A DNA stretch of 64,000 nucleotides, taken from positions 24,519,001 to 24,583,000 of the forward strand of contig NC_058498.1 in NCBI RefSeq assembly GCF_020382885.2. Direction: 5' to 3'. Under the pieces are notes generated by a model. That model was not told where the DNA came from. It did not search any database and saw nothing but the letters and a program-made list of their open reading frames with translations. Each line of letters begins with the position of its first letter. Position 1 is the first letter of the stretch. The translations under genes were made by a program, and so were the position numbers. The stretch is from Scatophagus argus. Taxonomy: Eukaryota > Chordata > Actinopteri > Scatophagidae. Of the stretch, positions 22,101 through 34,062 are shown one piece after another.

Positions 22101-25100
22101 GAAAACATTGCAGATCCAAAAATACTCAGTTGCTTTGTAGTAAGCTTCTGCCTTTCCCTCAGCAGATAGTCAGTCATACTTAAAGATAAGGGAGGGGCAC
22201 TTGGGGTGGCCAATAAAAAAAAATCACAACAATCACTAATACAAGAAGACAGAAAGAAAACAGTTTGTGCCTGATTTTGTGACTAACCCTTTACCACATT
22301 TTCTTACCATTGATGACTTCTATGTCCCAGCTGCCTCGTGTCCCATCAGGAATGATTGTGAACTTGAATGGAGCAGCATTGGGGCTAACATCCTCATCAA
22401 CGGCAGTAACAAAAACAGTTTTTTTATCAGAACACAGACTGCTGTGAGTGGTGGTCAGGGTGGGACAGTGGTCATTGGCGTCAGTGACTTGGATGGCTAT
22501 TGTTCCCGTGGCTGTCTTTGATGGCATGTCTGAGGATTACAGCAGCTTAGTTTGTCAAATGGCACACGGACTGTATGACCAACACCACAAAGACCCAGTA
22601 ATGTAAGGGAATTACTGCAGCTTTACACAAAATCAATCACTTAAACATAAGTCATCTGCCTTAAACTGCTGTTATGGAGTCCTGTTGAAACTGGCAATGG
22701 ATGTACATTATTTTGCCCGTGGGCTTTTTGTCATTCTTTGCCTGACACACCTGGAGTCACAAACTGGTTTGGTGCGTTCTGTCAGAGATTTACATTTTAG
22801 AAATTATCTCTGGCAATTATGTATATGAATTGCAAAACAAACTCATAAACATACAGATAATAAATCATACTGACAGGAAAATGATGAATTAATTAGAGTC
22901 CTTCAGGAAAGGCAAAGGAAATCTATCAGGCGAAAAGAAATGAAGCACTGCAGATGGTTGGAGATGGACAAATGGTATTACCTTTGGATATGGCCAGAAT
23001 CTTGGCAATGTATGTACCATTTACCAAGAATGGTGACTCTCTATCTGGATCCTTGTTGAGTTTAATCTCGGCTGTCTCTTCATCTATTGTAAACCAGTTG
23101 TCTGGATCGTAGGCTTTGGCATAACTGGAACGCAACAAATATAAGAGAAAAGAAATAAAAACACTGAAGAAAAGCAATAATAAGAAACAATCAACTGTTA
23201 AACCAAAAGTAGTGATCTGGTTAAAGTAAACTTTAATTTGGCAAGAAACAATCACTTTCTTGCACAATTAGAGGTTAGAAGTTTGGTGCTACTCTCAGGC
23301 AAGTAACAGTTAGCTTAAAGTTATGACTGAAAGCATGGGAAAACAGTAAGCCTGGCTCGGGCCAAAGTTAAAAAACAACACCTATCAAACTAATATCAAC
23401 AGTAAACTATCTAACACCCTAAACTAATTGATTCTTGGCTCTACTTTGTATGCACACAGGAGAGTCATATCAATGAATCTTCTTGTCCAGCTCAAAGAAA
23501 AAATACAAGTAAATGAATTTTTCCTTTAAGTATCCTTTTGTTACATTGTTACCAAGCTATTGGTATAGCTTCATGGATAGCAACAACAATCAGTGGATAA
23601 ACCACTTTGGTCCAAGCTAAAAGTAAGTAAGTATATATGGTAAGCATATATATACCGGTACTTATACTTAAACAGTTTGTCCTGTTTCTGGGGAAAAAAA
23701 CAAAACAAAACCATAAATTACCATAGTTATGTTTATAGATGCTCTTTAACTATGTAATTATGAACTATTTTTCATAATCTGACTATTTTCTTCAGTTGTT
23801 AGTCAATTAATGTAACCTGACATCCTAGAACAAATTTGTATCTTAATAATACAATACAGTAGGTACTTGTGTAAGTTTTGACCCTGCAAATCAAAAATTC
23901 TGGGCATCCCTGATCCAAACTAACATGGTGAACATGTTAACCATGACAAACATCAGTATGTCAAACATCAGTGCCTATAAGTACAACCTCACAGAGCTAG
24001 TTTAGCTGTAGACTTTTTAAAGCGCTGCTGCAACCTGCAGCTTGACTAACCTTACATCTTCAGCTGGTTTTCCTGTGTCTGGGTCAACAGCAGTAAACAC
24101 TGTGATCACACCATCCTCTGGTTGATCATTTGGATCTTCTGATACAGGAACATTCTTGGTGTCAGGTATGAATGCTGGGCCCTCTGGCATATTATTCACT
24201 GCAATCTTGATAGGGTAGCTTTTCTCTGGAGTATCTGGCTTTGGCCCCGGCCCTGGTTTGATGCCAGGTTTCAGTCCAGCATCCACTCCAACCCCACCTC
24301 CAGGCCCAAGGCTTGTACCCACATCTGCACCTACATTTGCTCCTGCATTCAACCCCATTTCTACCCCTGCATCTGCACCTGCACCCGCACCCGCACCCGC
24401 ACCCGCACCCGCTCCAGCTCCAGCTCCAGCACCAGCACCAGCACCAGCACCAGCACCAGCACCAGCTCCAGCTCCAGCAGCCAAAGGATCACCCTCTCCA
24501 ACCTGAACGCCTACATCCATCAATACAGATTCACCCGTCACAAAAGGAGCAACATTCTCAATGAGCAGACTAAGCTCAAGATTCTGGACTTCTTCAAAAT
24601 CCACAGGCTGTTTGGTTGGAAAGTAAATAATATTGAGAGAGAAGACAGTGAGAGAAAAGACACAGCAAACAAATGTTAGAGACCTACCTAACACTAGTTA
24701 CAGTAATTAAAATGAAAATAAAGTACCATGATATTTAAATTCATATCACATAAGTCTAAATACCTTGATCAGCTTCAGGATGCCCTCATTTGTATCTTTG
24801 TCTGTGTCAATAGAGAAGAGATTGTCCTCATTTCCTTTGACGATGGTAAAGACAGCCAGCCAGTTGTCAGTGTGGACAAGGTCTTTGTCCAGAGCTTTGA
24901 TTCTCATCACAACAACATCATGAGTATTTTCATCCACTGAGCCTGTGTACTGTAAACAGAACAAGATTCCTCTTTAACATTTAATCAGCAGTGATGACCA
25001 GTAATGTTTTGGTTTCCTGAAGTGAAAATGACATTTCAACATATTAAAGTATTATAATAGTTTAAATGTCAATTTAAAACATCTGTAAAACAATTTACAC

Positions 25101-28100
25101 AATTTTCACATGTAACAATTGACTAGTAAATCTCATTTACAGAAATCTTATATATCAGCAATTCTGTTTTTACTGGTAAGCTGAATTTTCACATGTTGAA
25201 AATGCATTGTGACTAGAACCATCTGAAACTATTTCAGATATGTCACCATTATGACTAGTGGGAATTCTGGAAATGGGAGATTATGGAGATTAGATTTTTG
25301 TGTTAAATATACTGTTGCCAAAGGTGAAGAATTAACTTTTATTCTCAAATATTTGAAGTAGATCCACTAAACTATGTGCTTTTAGTTCAGCGCATGCTGA
25401 CATGACAGGTTCTTGTCCAAACTTCTGGAAGAACACATTATGCATGAATTAGAAGAAGTAATGAGTATTGAAGTATGAGTTGGATAATGGAGGTGAAGAG
25501 TTCTAACAGATAGTTTGCCCTATGAATTAGTACGTTTATTATGACTTAGGCCTTTTGCAGGTAGGCAGGCTGACAAATGATGCAATTAAGTTGTATTATG
25601 TAGTATTCACTGTTTGTGGACCTTGAACCACAACCTGATTCCTAAAAAGTTGGGATGTTGTGCAAAATATAACTCAAAACAAAATGCAATTTTATATCTA
25701 TATATACACAACTGAGCCTTTCGAGGATGTTCCTTTCATATCCAGTCGTGATCCTGTCTCCTGTTACCATTGAACCTGTTTACCTATGGATTGTTCCCAA
25801 CAGGTATTTCTTTTTTGAACACTTCTCAACTTTCTCAGCCATTTGTTGCCAACTTGTCCCAATTGCTTGCATCAAATTCAGAATAAGCATATATTTACAA
25901 AGTACCATAGAGTACCAAGTACCATAGATGAGGCTGTTTATAAGGACACATGTAATTAAAAACATAAACAATGGCTGCACCTCACCTCAGACTGTTCCAG
26001 GGTGGGAACGTTGTCATTGATGTCCAGTACCTTGATCTCCACGGTTCCTGTCCCTGTTAGCCCCCCTGCTGCCCCTGCCAAATCAGTGCCCTTTATAACC
26101 AGTTTGTAGAAATCAACAGTCTGTTGGGAACAAAAACAGCAAATCACAATTTGTTGACAAAAGCTCATTAGGTTAGATGTCTGTCGAGTCCCATATCAGT
26201 GTTGTCTTTACAAAGACACATATCACATTTCAAAGTGTGACCACTGATTGTCATCCGCGGGAGGACACCATAAGTCAAGGAAACTGGATGACGCAGACTA
26301 CCAACAGTGAGTAATATTAACCGTTCTATCAAAGTAAGCAACAATGTGAATGCAGTCATTCATTCTGTCTAAATCTGTAAATTTTAAAGGGAAAAAAAAC
26401 ACTGAAGCTTTGACGCTTTTAGAATTAGTTTGCCCAAACAGGCTTATGTGCATTTACTGTGAGTATTTTATGTGCAGTGAGCAGCAGCCTCACCTCTCTG
26501 TCCAGTGTGGGCTCCTTGACGTATAGTTTGCCTGTGCTTTGGTCGATAGTGAACATGTGACCTTTGCCTTCTGGCTCCTGACTGACGATGCTGTAGGAGA
26601 TTTCTGAATTAACTGTACCAGCCTGATCATCATCTTTCCCCTCGATTTGCATGACAAAGGTCCCTGCAGTGGATCAAAACAGTAGAATCCGTCTAATGAG
26701 TGCTCAGATCATCTGTTCTCACTTATATCCAGCCTGTGTTTAGATGTAGCCTTTACTGTGGCAGCACTACCTGAGTTTTCTCTCATAATAAAAGGTTATG
26801 ATTCTTCAAACATTTGGTATGGAAAAATGTCTTATGACCTTATAATTATACCAGTCCACCTGGTCACAACAAGACTATTTGATTAACCGTCTGGTCCCTC
26901 CTCTTTTGAAAACAAGACCTGGTACTTTTGCTGCATTTTCTTTGGTTGATGAAACAGGATCAAACATGATATGGCCCCTTTCAGGGTGCCTATACTGTGC
27001 AGAAATGCAGTGCAGTGCCACATAAATTGCCTCACATGCTGGGAAATTTGTTGTATTAAATTGCTTGACTTTAAATTTGTTCATGTCAGACAATAAAACA
27101 ATGTATTCTTAACCATGGTTTGAAACAACTTCACTACATATTTGTTAGGGCTTTCTGCCCCACCATATGCCATGTTTTTTAGTCCCTAAACCCAAGTCTG
27201 CCACTGCACTTTGAGCTCCTCTACTGAAGAAGTATCTTCTGGTTTCGATCCAGGAGACAGACACCTCGCTACGTACAAGAGTAGATTTAAGACATTCCTG
27301 GCCGCCCACCTAGAACCCATGTTCACTTCGAGGTCTGTTAAAAGCAAGTTTTTCTTTGCCCCTGCAGCCAAGTGCTTGCTTGTGGAGGAATGTAGGATTA
27401 TGAGATAGTGGAAAGTGTCATGAGATAACTGGTGGCGATCTGGTGCTATAGACTGGACTTGATTTCAAAGTGTGGCTATACCTTCTTTGCTTGCCTCTGT
27501 GATGTTGCCAGCATGAAGCTCAAAATAGGGAGCGTTGTCATTCTCGTCAAGGATTGTGACAGCGAGTGGGATGTTCTGCTCTGCTTCCGTCCCATTTTTG
27601 TATCTGGCCGCCCCTGTTAGCTGCAAGAAAGAAGAGATGGGAAAGTGTTAGATAGCTTACTGTTGATATTTTAAGATATAAAGGAGTTATACAGAAACCT
27701 AATGTCCTACAGTGTCCCTTTACAAAATTTATTACTATACTTTTGATGAAATTTCACGGCCACCCAGAAATCTCCCAGAGCTTTCAGCCACTTCTTGAGA
27801 TTCCTCATAGATGGAGTTCATTTAGATTGTTGGGGACCGGGCAGCACAGACCGGGACAGGAAGAGACTGAAGAAGCTGGTCAGGAGGGCCAGCTCTGTCC
27901 TGGGCTGCCCACTGGACTCCGTGGAGCAGGTGGGTGACAGGAGGATGTTAGCCAAGCTGACATCCATCATGGACAACACCTCTCACCCTCTGCATCAGAC
28001 AGTGGAGGCTCTGAGCAGCTTCTTCAGCAGCAGACTGCTACACCCTCAGTGTAGGAAGGAGCGCTACCGCAGGTCTTTCATTCCCGCTGCTGTTAGACTG

Positions 28101-31100
28101 TACAATTCTATGGTCTAGTCCTCTTTCTTCCCTTATGAGGACTTGTATATAGCGTTATAGTGTACTATTTTTACTTACCTTGTATATTGTTAATTTATTT
28201 TACCTCTACACTCTCTTGTAACTGTTTTTGCACACTCTTTGCTTTTTGCACTCCTCTTGCTGTCCTTGTGAGCTGCCACAACAGGTGAATTTCCCCACTG
28301 CGGGATCAATAAAGTTATCTTATCTTATCTTAGAAGAAATCTAGTAAGTTGAATTTCATGAAAACTGAGCAAACTCAGTCCAGAAATCTAACTGGAACAA
28401 TTAACTTCTAAGGTCTAAGGAGATCAAGAATGAACATTCAAGCTAATGTTTATCAGACTGGCTTTGAAATGACTCGCTACTGTTCATCAGAGTGTAGATT
28501 CTTCTGATTACTCTATCAGACCAGTTCTGACAACTTTTTTTTTTTATTTGGATTTTTGCAGCAATACCAAAGTTTGTTTTGCTCATGTTCACATACTGAC
28601 TTGACTGACACTGATTTAGAATTTACAGTATATGACTTGTGACTTCAGTAGCCAGCTTTCTCAACTAAAAATAATAAATAGTGTCTCCCAAAATTCACAT
28701 CAATGCAAAAACAGACAAAAGGCAAACAATGTCTTTGTAAGAAAAAAAAAAACCAAAACAAAATGTGTAGCACTTCTGCAGTTATTTGCACAACTGAGTG
28801 TAAGCTGAGGTTGACTCCTCCACCCTTTAAAAAAATGAAGCACTTCCCACCAGGGTAGTTGATTACATAACGTAATGAATGCAGTGAAACCAATGCAGTT
28901 ATCCCATCAGCAGAACACTGAGCTTGTTTGAATATGAGTCACTTTGAATATGAATGATTGTTATTTATTAGCGGACAGCAATGCCAGTGTGCAAGTGTGA
29001 CATGCAGATGATGCATGTCTGACAGGTTTTTCTCATCATCATAGGTGTTATTTAGCCTCCCTTTGTTTCAGCATTCAGTTGGCTGGTAAAGAATATTTCA
29101 GTTTGAAACAAACAAGACTTACATTGAAAAATGGATATTTCTCTCGGTCCACAAGAGCTGTGATGCGAACAAACCCAGTGTCAGGGTCTACCACAAACAG
29201 GTTGAAGGGTTCCTTGTCAGCTCCTGGTCCACTCAGGAAATAGTCCACCTTTGCATATTTGTCTTTATCAGAGCGAATCTGACAACAAAACACAGACAGA
29301 GAATTCAAGGCTTTTTAACATACAGTTATTTTTATTGTAGTATTTTAGTTAGGTCTCTGAATACTGAATATGCCATTTATTCCTAACACCATAATGCATT
29401 TCTACATACCACATATATTTTAATATGTCATGGCTGCTGTTGAATGGCACCATAAGAACTTTTTCAGTCATTGATATGGAGCAAATGCCAACCACAGCTT
29501 TAAGATCTACTTCATTCAAAATATTTGATTATTCCACTCACAAAGAAAACAAAAATTGATCTTAAATACAAAGTGGTGTAAAAAAAAAAAGCCCTCAAAC
29601 TTATAGGTCCACTATTAAATTAGCAGTACATTTGAGTAATTTTCTTTTTTGTTTTTTTGAAAATGCCAAAATGCTCCACATGAATTATAGACAGTAAATT
29701 ATGACGAGTGAAGTTGGAATTTGGACTTATATTGACTTTTGTAGTAACACTGTGGGTTTGGACAGGTGACAGTGAATTTTGACATTAAAATTAAACTTTG
29801 GCACTGTAAGCAAAACCTTAACACTGACATTGAAATATGTGTGTTTGTGCGTGGCCCATCCGATGAAAAACAGCCCCGCACCTCACCTGAATTCAATAAT
29901 AAAGTGTTCTGTCCCAATACCTTTGTCCATATAGTGTACATTCCAATATAGTGTGACTGTGACGTCCTAACTTTAGACTAAAGTCATTGACTCTCTCATA
30001 AGAAATGTTAATAGCAAGGTCTTGCTTAGGGGGTCACTGTCTACTTGGGCCCCTGGGTCTGTGCCCAGTAGGGCCCCTTCAGGGATCATACCTACATACT
30101 GACTACTGCAGCTGTGGTTTTACCAACCATGGCCTGAGGTGTTTTTGACTATTGTTTGTTTGTTTGTTTTATTATTTATTGTTTTTCTCTTTAATTAGAA
30201 AATCCTGGAAAAGTTTTTCAGTCATTGCTACATTCTACTTTCAGCTCCACTGTGAGCTGACTTTACCAGGTAAAGGTGTATTTCTGAACGCGTATATCAA
30301 CCTGTATCTCACGGCCAAATTCCCTGTAATGGGGCAGCTGAGAAGAAGCAGTCTCTTCCACACAAGTGGAAACAGGTTTTTCACTGCAGGTTTAATGGCA
30401 GAGCAGCCAATGACATGTCAGAAACCAGTTGTTTGTTTGATGTGGTTGACATTGCTTAGAGGGGTGGATTGATGAACAGATTTTTTATGATACTACCACA
30501 GGCTGATTCGGGAAATAAGATTTTATCGAGCAGAAGTAGAATGACCTTGGCAATGAATTCTCTTTGGGTGTAGTCAGTGTTCTCTGTCAGCTTGGCAGGA
30601 GGGAGGATCCACTCTCTTTTCGTCCTCCTCAGTGTTTTTGACCTCTTTTCTCTCGCGTCAGAGCTGAGCATCTGAAACCAAACAAGTTTCCTTTAATGGA
30701 GACTGTAATGAGCAGTACAGAGTGCAGTACTTTATAGACCAGATGCCAGCCTTGACTCTGGAAGGCATCTTTCAGATAGAATCAAAATCACTTTTTGTAC
30801 ATAGACATAGGTACTTGAAATATAACTTCAGTTTACTCAAAATGCACCAGCTATATTCTTATATCTGAAGTATGTTAAAACAACCAATTATATCCAATGA
30901 TATGATCTGAGTATATGTTGACTGTAATGTTACTGATGTCTCAAAATAGCACAGTCAGTCATGTACATGTAAAGGGTTAATTATATATCATGAATACACA
31001 ATATTAGTAGGTCAAAAATAGCACACTTAAAGTAGACTAATCATGAGTGTATATGGAAGTATAGATTACTACAGCAAAGTTTAAGCTTGTGTGATCTTGT

Positions 31101-31109
31101 TGAAGGGAG

Positions 31110-31143
<34 letters not shown>

Positions 31144-34062
31144 TGCTCTACAAGGAGAACCTAAAAGAGGTGTGGTCTAACCCTTATCTCTGACATTAAT
31201 AGCTTCTGAACATAAGTTAGGACCACACCCACACTGAATGTGAGTAATGTTTGGCATTCAGTGTTTGTGCACAATGGTTGATGTGTTCCTGTGCTGGAAT
31301 GGGAAACTGCCAAACTGCTGCTGCCGATGCCAGCTCAGCTCACAGTTGTTTGACCTGTTGTGTGATCTGGGCCTACCTGCCGGTCTCTAATTTCACCAAA
31401 ATACTGGCATCAAACTAGACGCTGTGGCTGTTGTTGGAGTTGCTCTCATGGACGCCATTTGACAGCAATACAATGGTACAATTAGTGGATAATGGCTAAG
31501 TACAAAATGACATACCAGGCAGCAAATTTTTCATCAGTTGCTTCCTTTAGCTCCACAAGGGTGTGGTGATCTGGTTGTGGTTAACTGGAAACATGAAAGT
31601 TTGACTAATGTAGTCCCACCTGTGAAACACAGTGTCAAATCTCTTTGTCTGAATAAACTGTGGCCAGGGAAACACCAAGTTGGTTCAATAACCTGCAATA
31701 AATAACAATCCCGCTCTGGGCCATTCTCTGCAGAGTCTGCATGTTGTTCAGTCAGTCCCAAAGACATGGACATTAGGTTAATTGGTTACGACACTGTCCC
31801 TAGGTGTGAGTGTGCGGTTGTCTGTCTTCAAGGGACAATTATGTGATAACTGAATTGTTATAGGTTGGGACGGTGGTGCAGTAGTTAGCACTGCTGCCTC
31901 ATAGCAAGAGGGTTCCAGGTTCAAATCCGGTCTGGGCCCTTCTATGTGGAGTTTGTATGTTCTCCCTGTGCCTGCGTGGGTTTTCTCCGGGTTCTCCGGC
32001 TTCCTCCCACAATACCAAAAACATGCACATTAGGTTAATTGGCTACTCTAAATTGGCCCTAGGTGTGAGTGTGAGAGTGTGTGGTTGTCTGTCTTTGTGT
32101 GTCGGCCTTGCGATTGAGTTGCGAGTCAGCTGGGATAGGCTCCAGCTCCCCCCCGGCCCTGACGGATAAGCGGTATAGAAGATGGATGGATGAATTGTTA
32201 AAGAAAATAAAAACTTTACGCACTGGTTATGTGTGGTTATGTGTGTATAAAAAAATGATGTGTAATGTAATTCAGCATATTATATTCTAAAGGGTGAGGT
32301 GCAGTCTTTTGCTTGGAAAGGTCTTTATCACACAAGACATGTTGACATGTGACACTGAAAAAAAAAAAAAAATACCGGTACTAAAAAAAAAAGTAAAAAA
32401 AATCTAATGAATTATGTCTGAATTCAGTTTCAGGGTCCTAGTATTGTCCACGCTGGCTCACTGTTCCAGCACCTACCAGCTAATCAGCGTCCTTCGGTTT
32501 TGTCTTACATTGTAAAGTAAACACTAAAAGCTACTCCACCATCTTCAAACTCAAAGAAATGAGAGGCTGGAGGCTGGAGTTGTTTGCTGTTGACACGGGA
32601 TCGTGTACTTGTGTTTGCTTACATATTGAAACAATCTGAGAATGTTTCAGTATTGGAAACAATTTGTCTGCGTATGACAAGGCTGAATAAACACTGCCGC
32701 AGTTTCTTTTTTCTTTTTTTTTAGACATTATTTATTTCATATCTTCCTACAGTAGAATGTAGATTTCAATAAAAAGATGCAGAATAAAAAAACAAAAAAA
32801 GGTGAAATTTGAACTACTGGGGAAATACCTGTATCATGGAATCATTTTTCCATGAATTAAAACAGTGACTTCAATATGCAACAATTTGATGATGCAGATT
32901 TTTTTACTCTACTACTCAGACTTACTACGCTATTTGCTGTGAGACAATCGCTGAACAAGAGGTTCGTGCAGGTCTAAATGTCGACCAGACAAATATATCT
33001 GAGTGCAGTCAGCTGTGCATTAATGTCCTCAAAACAACAATAGGCAAAGAAACTCAGAAGCCATAAGATGTTATGTAAGAATACCTCCAAGCTCACCATT
33101 AGAAAAAAAGGTGCCATTCCAGTGGCTCTCCATCAATATTTTGCTAAAAGTAAGCAGGTTTTGAATTTGAACACCAGTGTAATATTATGTCAGCATGTTT
33201 TGAATCACTTTTGGAAATACAGAAACACAGCATTTATACCCTGCTGTTATATATTATTATATATATATATAACAGCATATATATATATATATTAGCATAT
33301 ATATTATATATAGTGCTGTTATATTGCTTCTGTTAGTAACTATACTGTTAGACTGTGAAGGCTGTATATATAAGCGCCTTAACATTACTTTAGGCCCCAG
33401 GGCTACATATGTGATTGTAGGCTGTACTGTAGTATTGCTTCCAATGTTTATGTTGTTGTAGTCTGTGATTAACATGATTGGCGGATGGGATTTAATGCTA
33501 TGAAGAAAAAAATAAATTATATATTTTACGCTATGCCTTCCCGAACACTAACCCCTTTGACTGTGTAACGTTCAGCTAATTGTAGCATTTGAACAATAAC
33601 AAAAGTTAAGTACGTCCAATAAAACATTTAGTCCTAAACCTAATCACAGATGCAAGTCCTGAATGTGGCGGATATGGACATTAGACACTCACCATCAACC
33701 TGACCGTCTCCCTGTGATACTACCATGATACTGTGCTGAAACGTGGGTGATTAAAATAAAATCTGACTTCACTGACTTATTTCCTGCGCATATATATGCC
33801 TCCAGCTTTGAGAAACAGTAAAACATGAGCAGCCATGCACCACATCAATTTAAAGCTTAAACCAAAAATTGACATTTGATCAAGTGAAATCCAAACAGCT
33901 GAAAGAATAAGTCCATCTGTTATCACATAAGGTTTCCAAACAGCCTGCAGCATATCCTGGTGTATGAAGGTGAAAGTTGCAAAGGGTTTCTGTGTAAATA
34001 CTCACCAAGGCCAGCATTAACAGAAGGAGCAGGCCCACTTCTGCAAGGGAGAGCCGAGCCAT
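14021..34062 (-). CDS. dsg2-like: Desmoglein-2-like cadherin, gene A, with giant cytoplasmic tail
   Basis: The 14 coding exons are 34062-34006, 30671-30546, 29278-29123, 27620-27482, 26663-26494, 26120-25986, 24949-24764, 24607-24051, 23124-22982, 22529-22308, 21846-21607, 21298-21165, 19572-19246 and 19132-14021, giving about 2567 residues. It is a desmosomal cadherin that binds partners outside the cell and plakoglobin/plakophilin inside. Residues 1-19 are the signal peptide. A short propeptide ends at RRTKR, so the mature protein starts EWILPP with Trp2 for strand exchange. EC1-EC4 carry calcium motifs (DENDN, LDRE, DINDN, DPDTG). A Gly-Ala insert lies near residues 364-440. The membrane helix is about 697-719, followed by an intracellular anchor ([12 protein letters not shown]) and a catenin-binding segment ([28 protein letters not shown]) at the start of the last exon. 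Mammalian DSG2 is about 1100 residues; the excess is nearly all in the tail. Intron phases match gene B exactly. A candidate AATAAA is at 13859-13854. The desmoglein call is firm; which fish paralogue it is stays open. Confidence 0.93.
14900..15990 (-). repeat. Four tandem acidic units of about 97 residues in gene A tail
   Basis: Units begin with (Q/H)(D/E/N)IVEEEVL and contain [25 protein letters not shown](T/S)[15 protein letters not shown] and GSPL(D/E)DQLI. On the plus strand the marker gatgctactcat recurs at 15350, 15641 and 15929, and a diverged form lies near 15062, giving periods of 288, 291 and 288 nt. The C-terminal-most unit is the most diverged. Confidence 0.9.
18382..18545 (-). 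repeat. Five copies of a 12-residue Ser-Pro-Gly repeat in gene A tail
   Basis: The unit is [12 protein letters not shown] with small changes, including an 11-residue copy. On the plus strand the gggg marker recurs at 18382, 18415, 18451, 18487 and 18523 (33, then 36, 36, 36 nt). It lies just after the conserved [11 protein letters not shown] block, in the region where mammalian desmogleins carry their repeated unit domain; the sequence itself is not similar to that domain as far as I can see. Confidence 0.88.
19860..20335 (+). mobile_element. Tc1-like transposon remnant in gene A intron 12
   Basis: The plus strand reads [18 protein letters not shown], a decayed form of the Tc1-transposase motif around its last catalytic residue, then a stop, then in-frame pieces such as [17 protein letters not shown]. 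It ends near gtcccaagacttttgtcca, a terminal-repeat-like edge. Only the C-terminal part is left; it is inactive. Confidence 0.75.
21165..21846 (-). CDS. dsg2-like: Gene A exons 11-12: extracellular anchor, membrane helix, intracellular anchor
   Basis: Exon 11 (21846-21607) encodes the juxtamembrane domain with a Cys cluster ([12 protein letters not shown]) and the first half of the helix ([15 protein letters not shown]). Exon 12 (21298-21165) completes it with [13 protein letters not shown] and continues as the intracellular anchor [20 protein letters not shown], ending GRGEDK. The membrane helix is therefore split by a phase 1 intron (21299-21606), exactly as in gene B. Confidence 0.9.
24051..24607 (-). 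CDS. dsg2-like: Gene A exon 8: EC3-EC4 with Gly-Ala insert
   Basis: The exon starts [19 protein letters not shown], the late strands of EC3, then runs into about 34 residues of alternating Gly-Ala (plus strand about 24385-24480). A looser Gly-rich stretch follows ([20 protein letters not shown]), and the cadherin fold resumes at [13 protein letters not shown]. In mammalian DSG2 this place is a short F-G loop of EC3. The nucleotide repeat is a hexamer-like GGTGCT/GGAGCT tract, so length variation between individuals is likely. The exon ends in phase 2, like its partner in gene B. Confidence 0.9.
25635..25900. mobile_element. Dispersed DNA-element-like repeat in gene A intron 6
   Basis: Words such as cctaaaaagttgggatgttg near the left end and gccaacttgtcccaattg with catcaaattcagaataagc near the right end resemble a widespread teleost non-autonomous element. 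Family name not certain. Confidence 0.45.
27190..27467 (+). mobile_element. LINE remnant ending beside gene A exon 4
   Basis: Reads as a decayed end of the same LINE type as 10778-11690 (ttcgatccaggagacag, tacaagagtagatttaag) and ends ctggtgctatagactggactt about 15 nt from the donor of exon 4 (GT at 27481-27480). Confidence 0.65.
27795..28335 (+). mobile_element. LINE fragment, second family, in gene A intron 3
   Basis: The frame 27795-28118 encodes the end of a non-LTR retrotransposon protein ([47 protein letters not shown]) and stops properly. The tail runs tttccccactgcgggatcaa to repeated ttatc units, typical of target-primed insertion. 5'-truncated. The element opposes the gene strand. 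Confidence 0.85.
29740..29945. mobile_element. Terminal-repeat-like remnant in gene A intron 2
   Basis: About 29910-29940 reads gtcccaatacctttgtccat then atagtgtac, resembling the terminal repeat of Tc1-like elements. The inner part is not recognised. Confidence 0.4.
30546..30671 (-). CDS. dsg2-like: Gene A exon 2: propeptide, cleavage site and EC1 start
   Basis: This exon encodes 42 residues in phase 0. The basic stretch KTLRRTKR precedes [12 protein letters not shown], giving a propeptide of roughly 20 residues and Trp at mature position 2. Short propeptides are typical of desmogleins; desmocollins and classical cadherins have long ones. Intron 2 (29279-30545) holds only a terminal-repeat-like remnant near 29740-29945. 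Confidence 0.9.
31111..31145. repeat. GT/GC alternating tract
   Basis: About 11 GT units run directly into GCGCGC and GCATGC, in gene A intron 1. Alternating purine-pyrimidine DNA of this kind can adopt left-handed helix. Confidence 0.9.
31771..32193 (+). mobile_element. tRNA-derived SINE: partial copy then near-complete copy
   Basis: In gene A intron 1. The main copy starts near 31862 with ggtggtgcagtagttagcac (box A region), has box B ggttcaaatcc at 31919-31929, and ends in gatggatggatga. A piece of the same family (31771-31834) precedes it. Opposite strand to the gene. Confidence 0.85.
33242..33310. repeat. AT-rich inverted repeat (potential cruciform)
   Basis: tgctgttata at 33242-33251 is the exact complement of tataacagca at 33268-33277, with only A and T between; AT dinucleotides continue to 33310. 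Located in gene A intron 1. Confidence 0.8.
34006..34062 (-). CDS. dsg2-like: Gene A exon 1: signal peptide
   Basis: ATG at 34062 opens [19 protein letters not shown], a hydrophobic signal peptide of 19 codons ending on the donor TTG|GTGAGT. The start was chosen because it is the only ATG with a hydrophobic core in the right phase upstream of the propeptide exon (30671-30546). Intron 1 (30672-34005) is the longest of this gene and holds a SINE, a GT/GC tract and an AT hairpin. Confidence 0.85.

Noticed and set aside
24258..24564. Pro-Ala and His-Pro repeat frames on the plus strand
   Set aside because: Shadows of the Gly-Ala coding tract in gene A exon 8.
31870..31935. Candidate tRNA gene in gene A intron 1
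   Set aside because: Head of a dispersed SINE present in several copies in the window.
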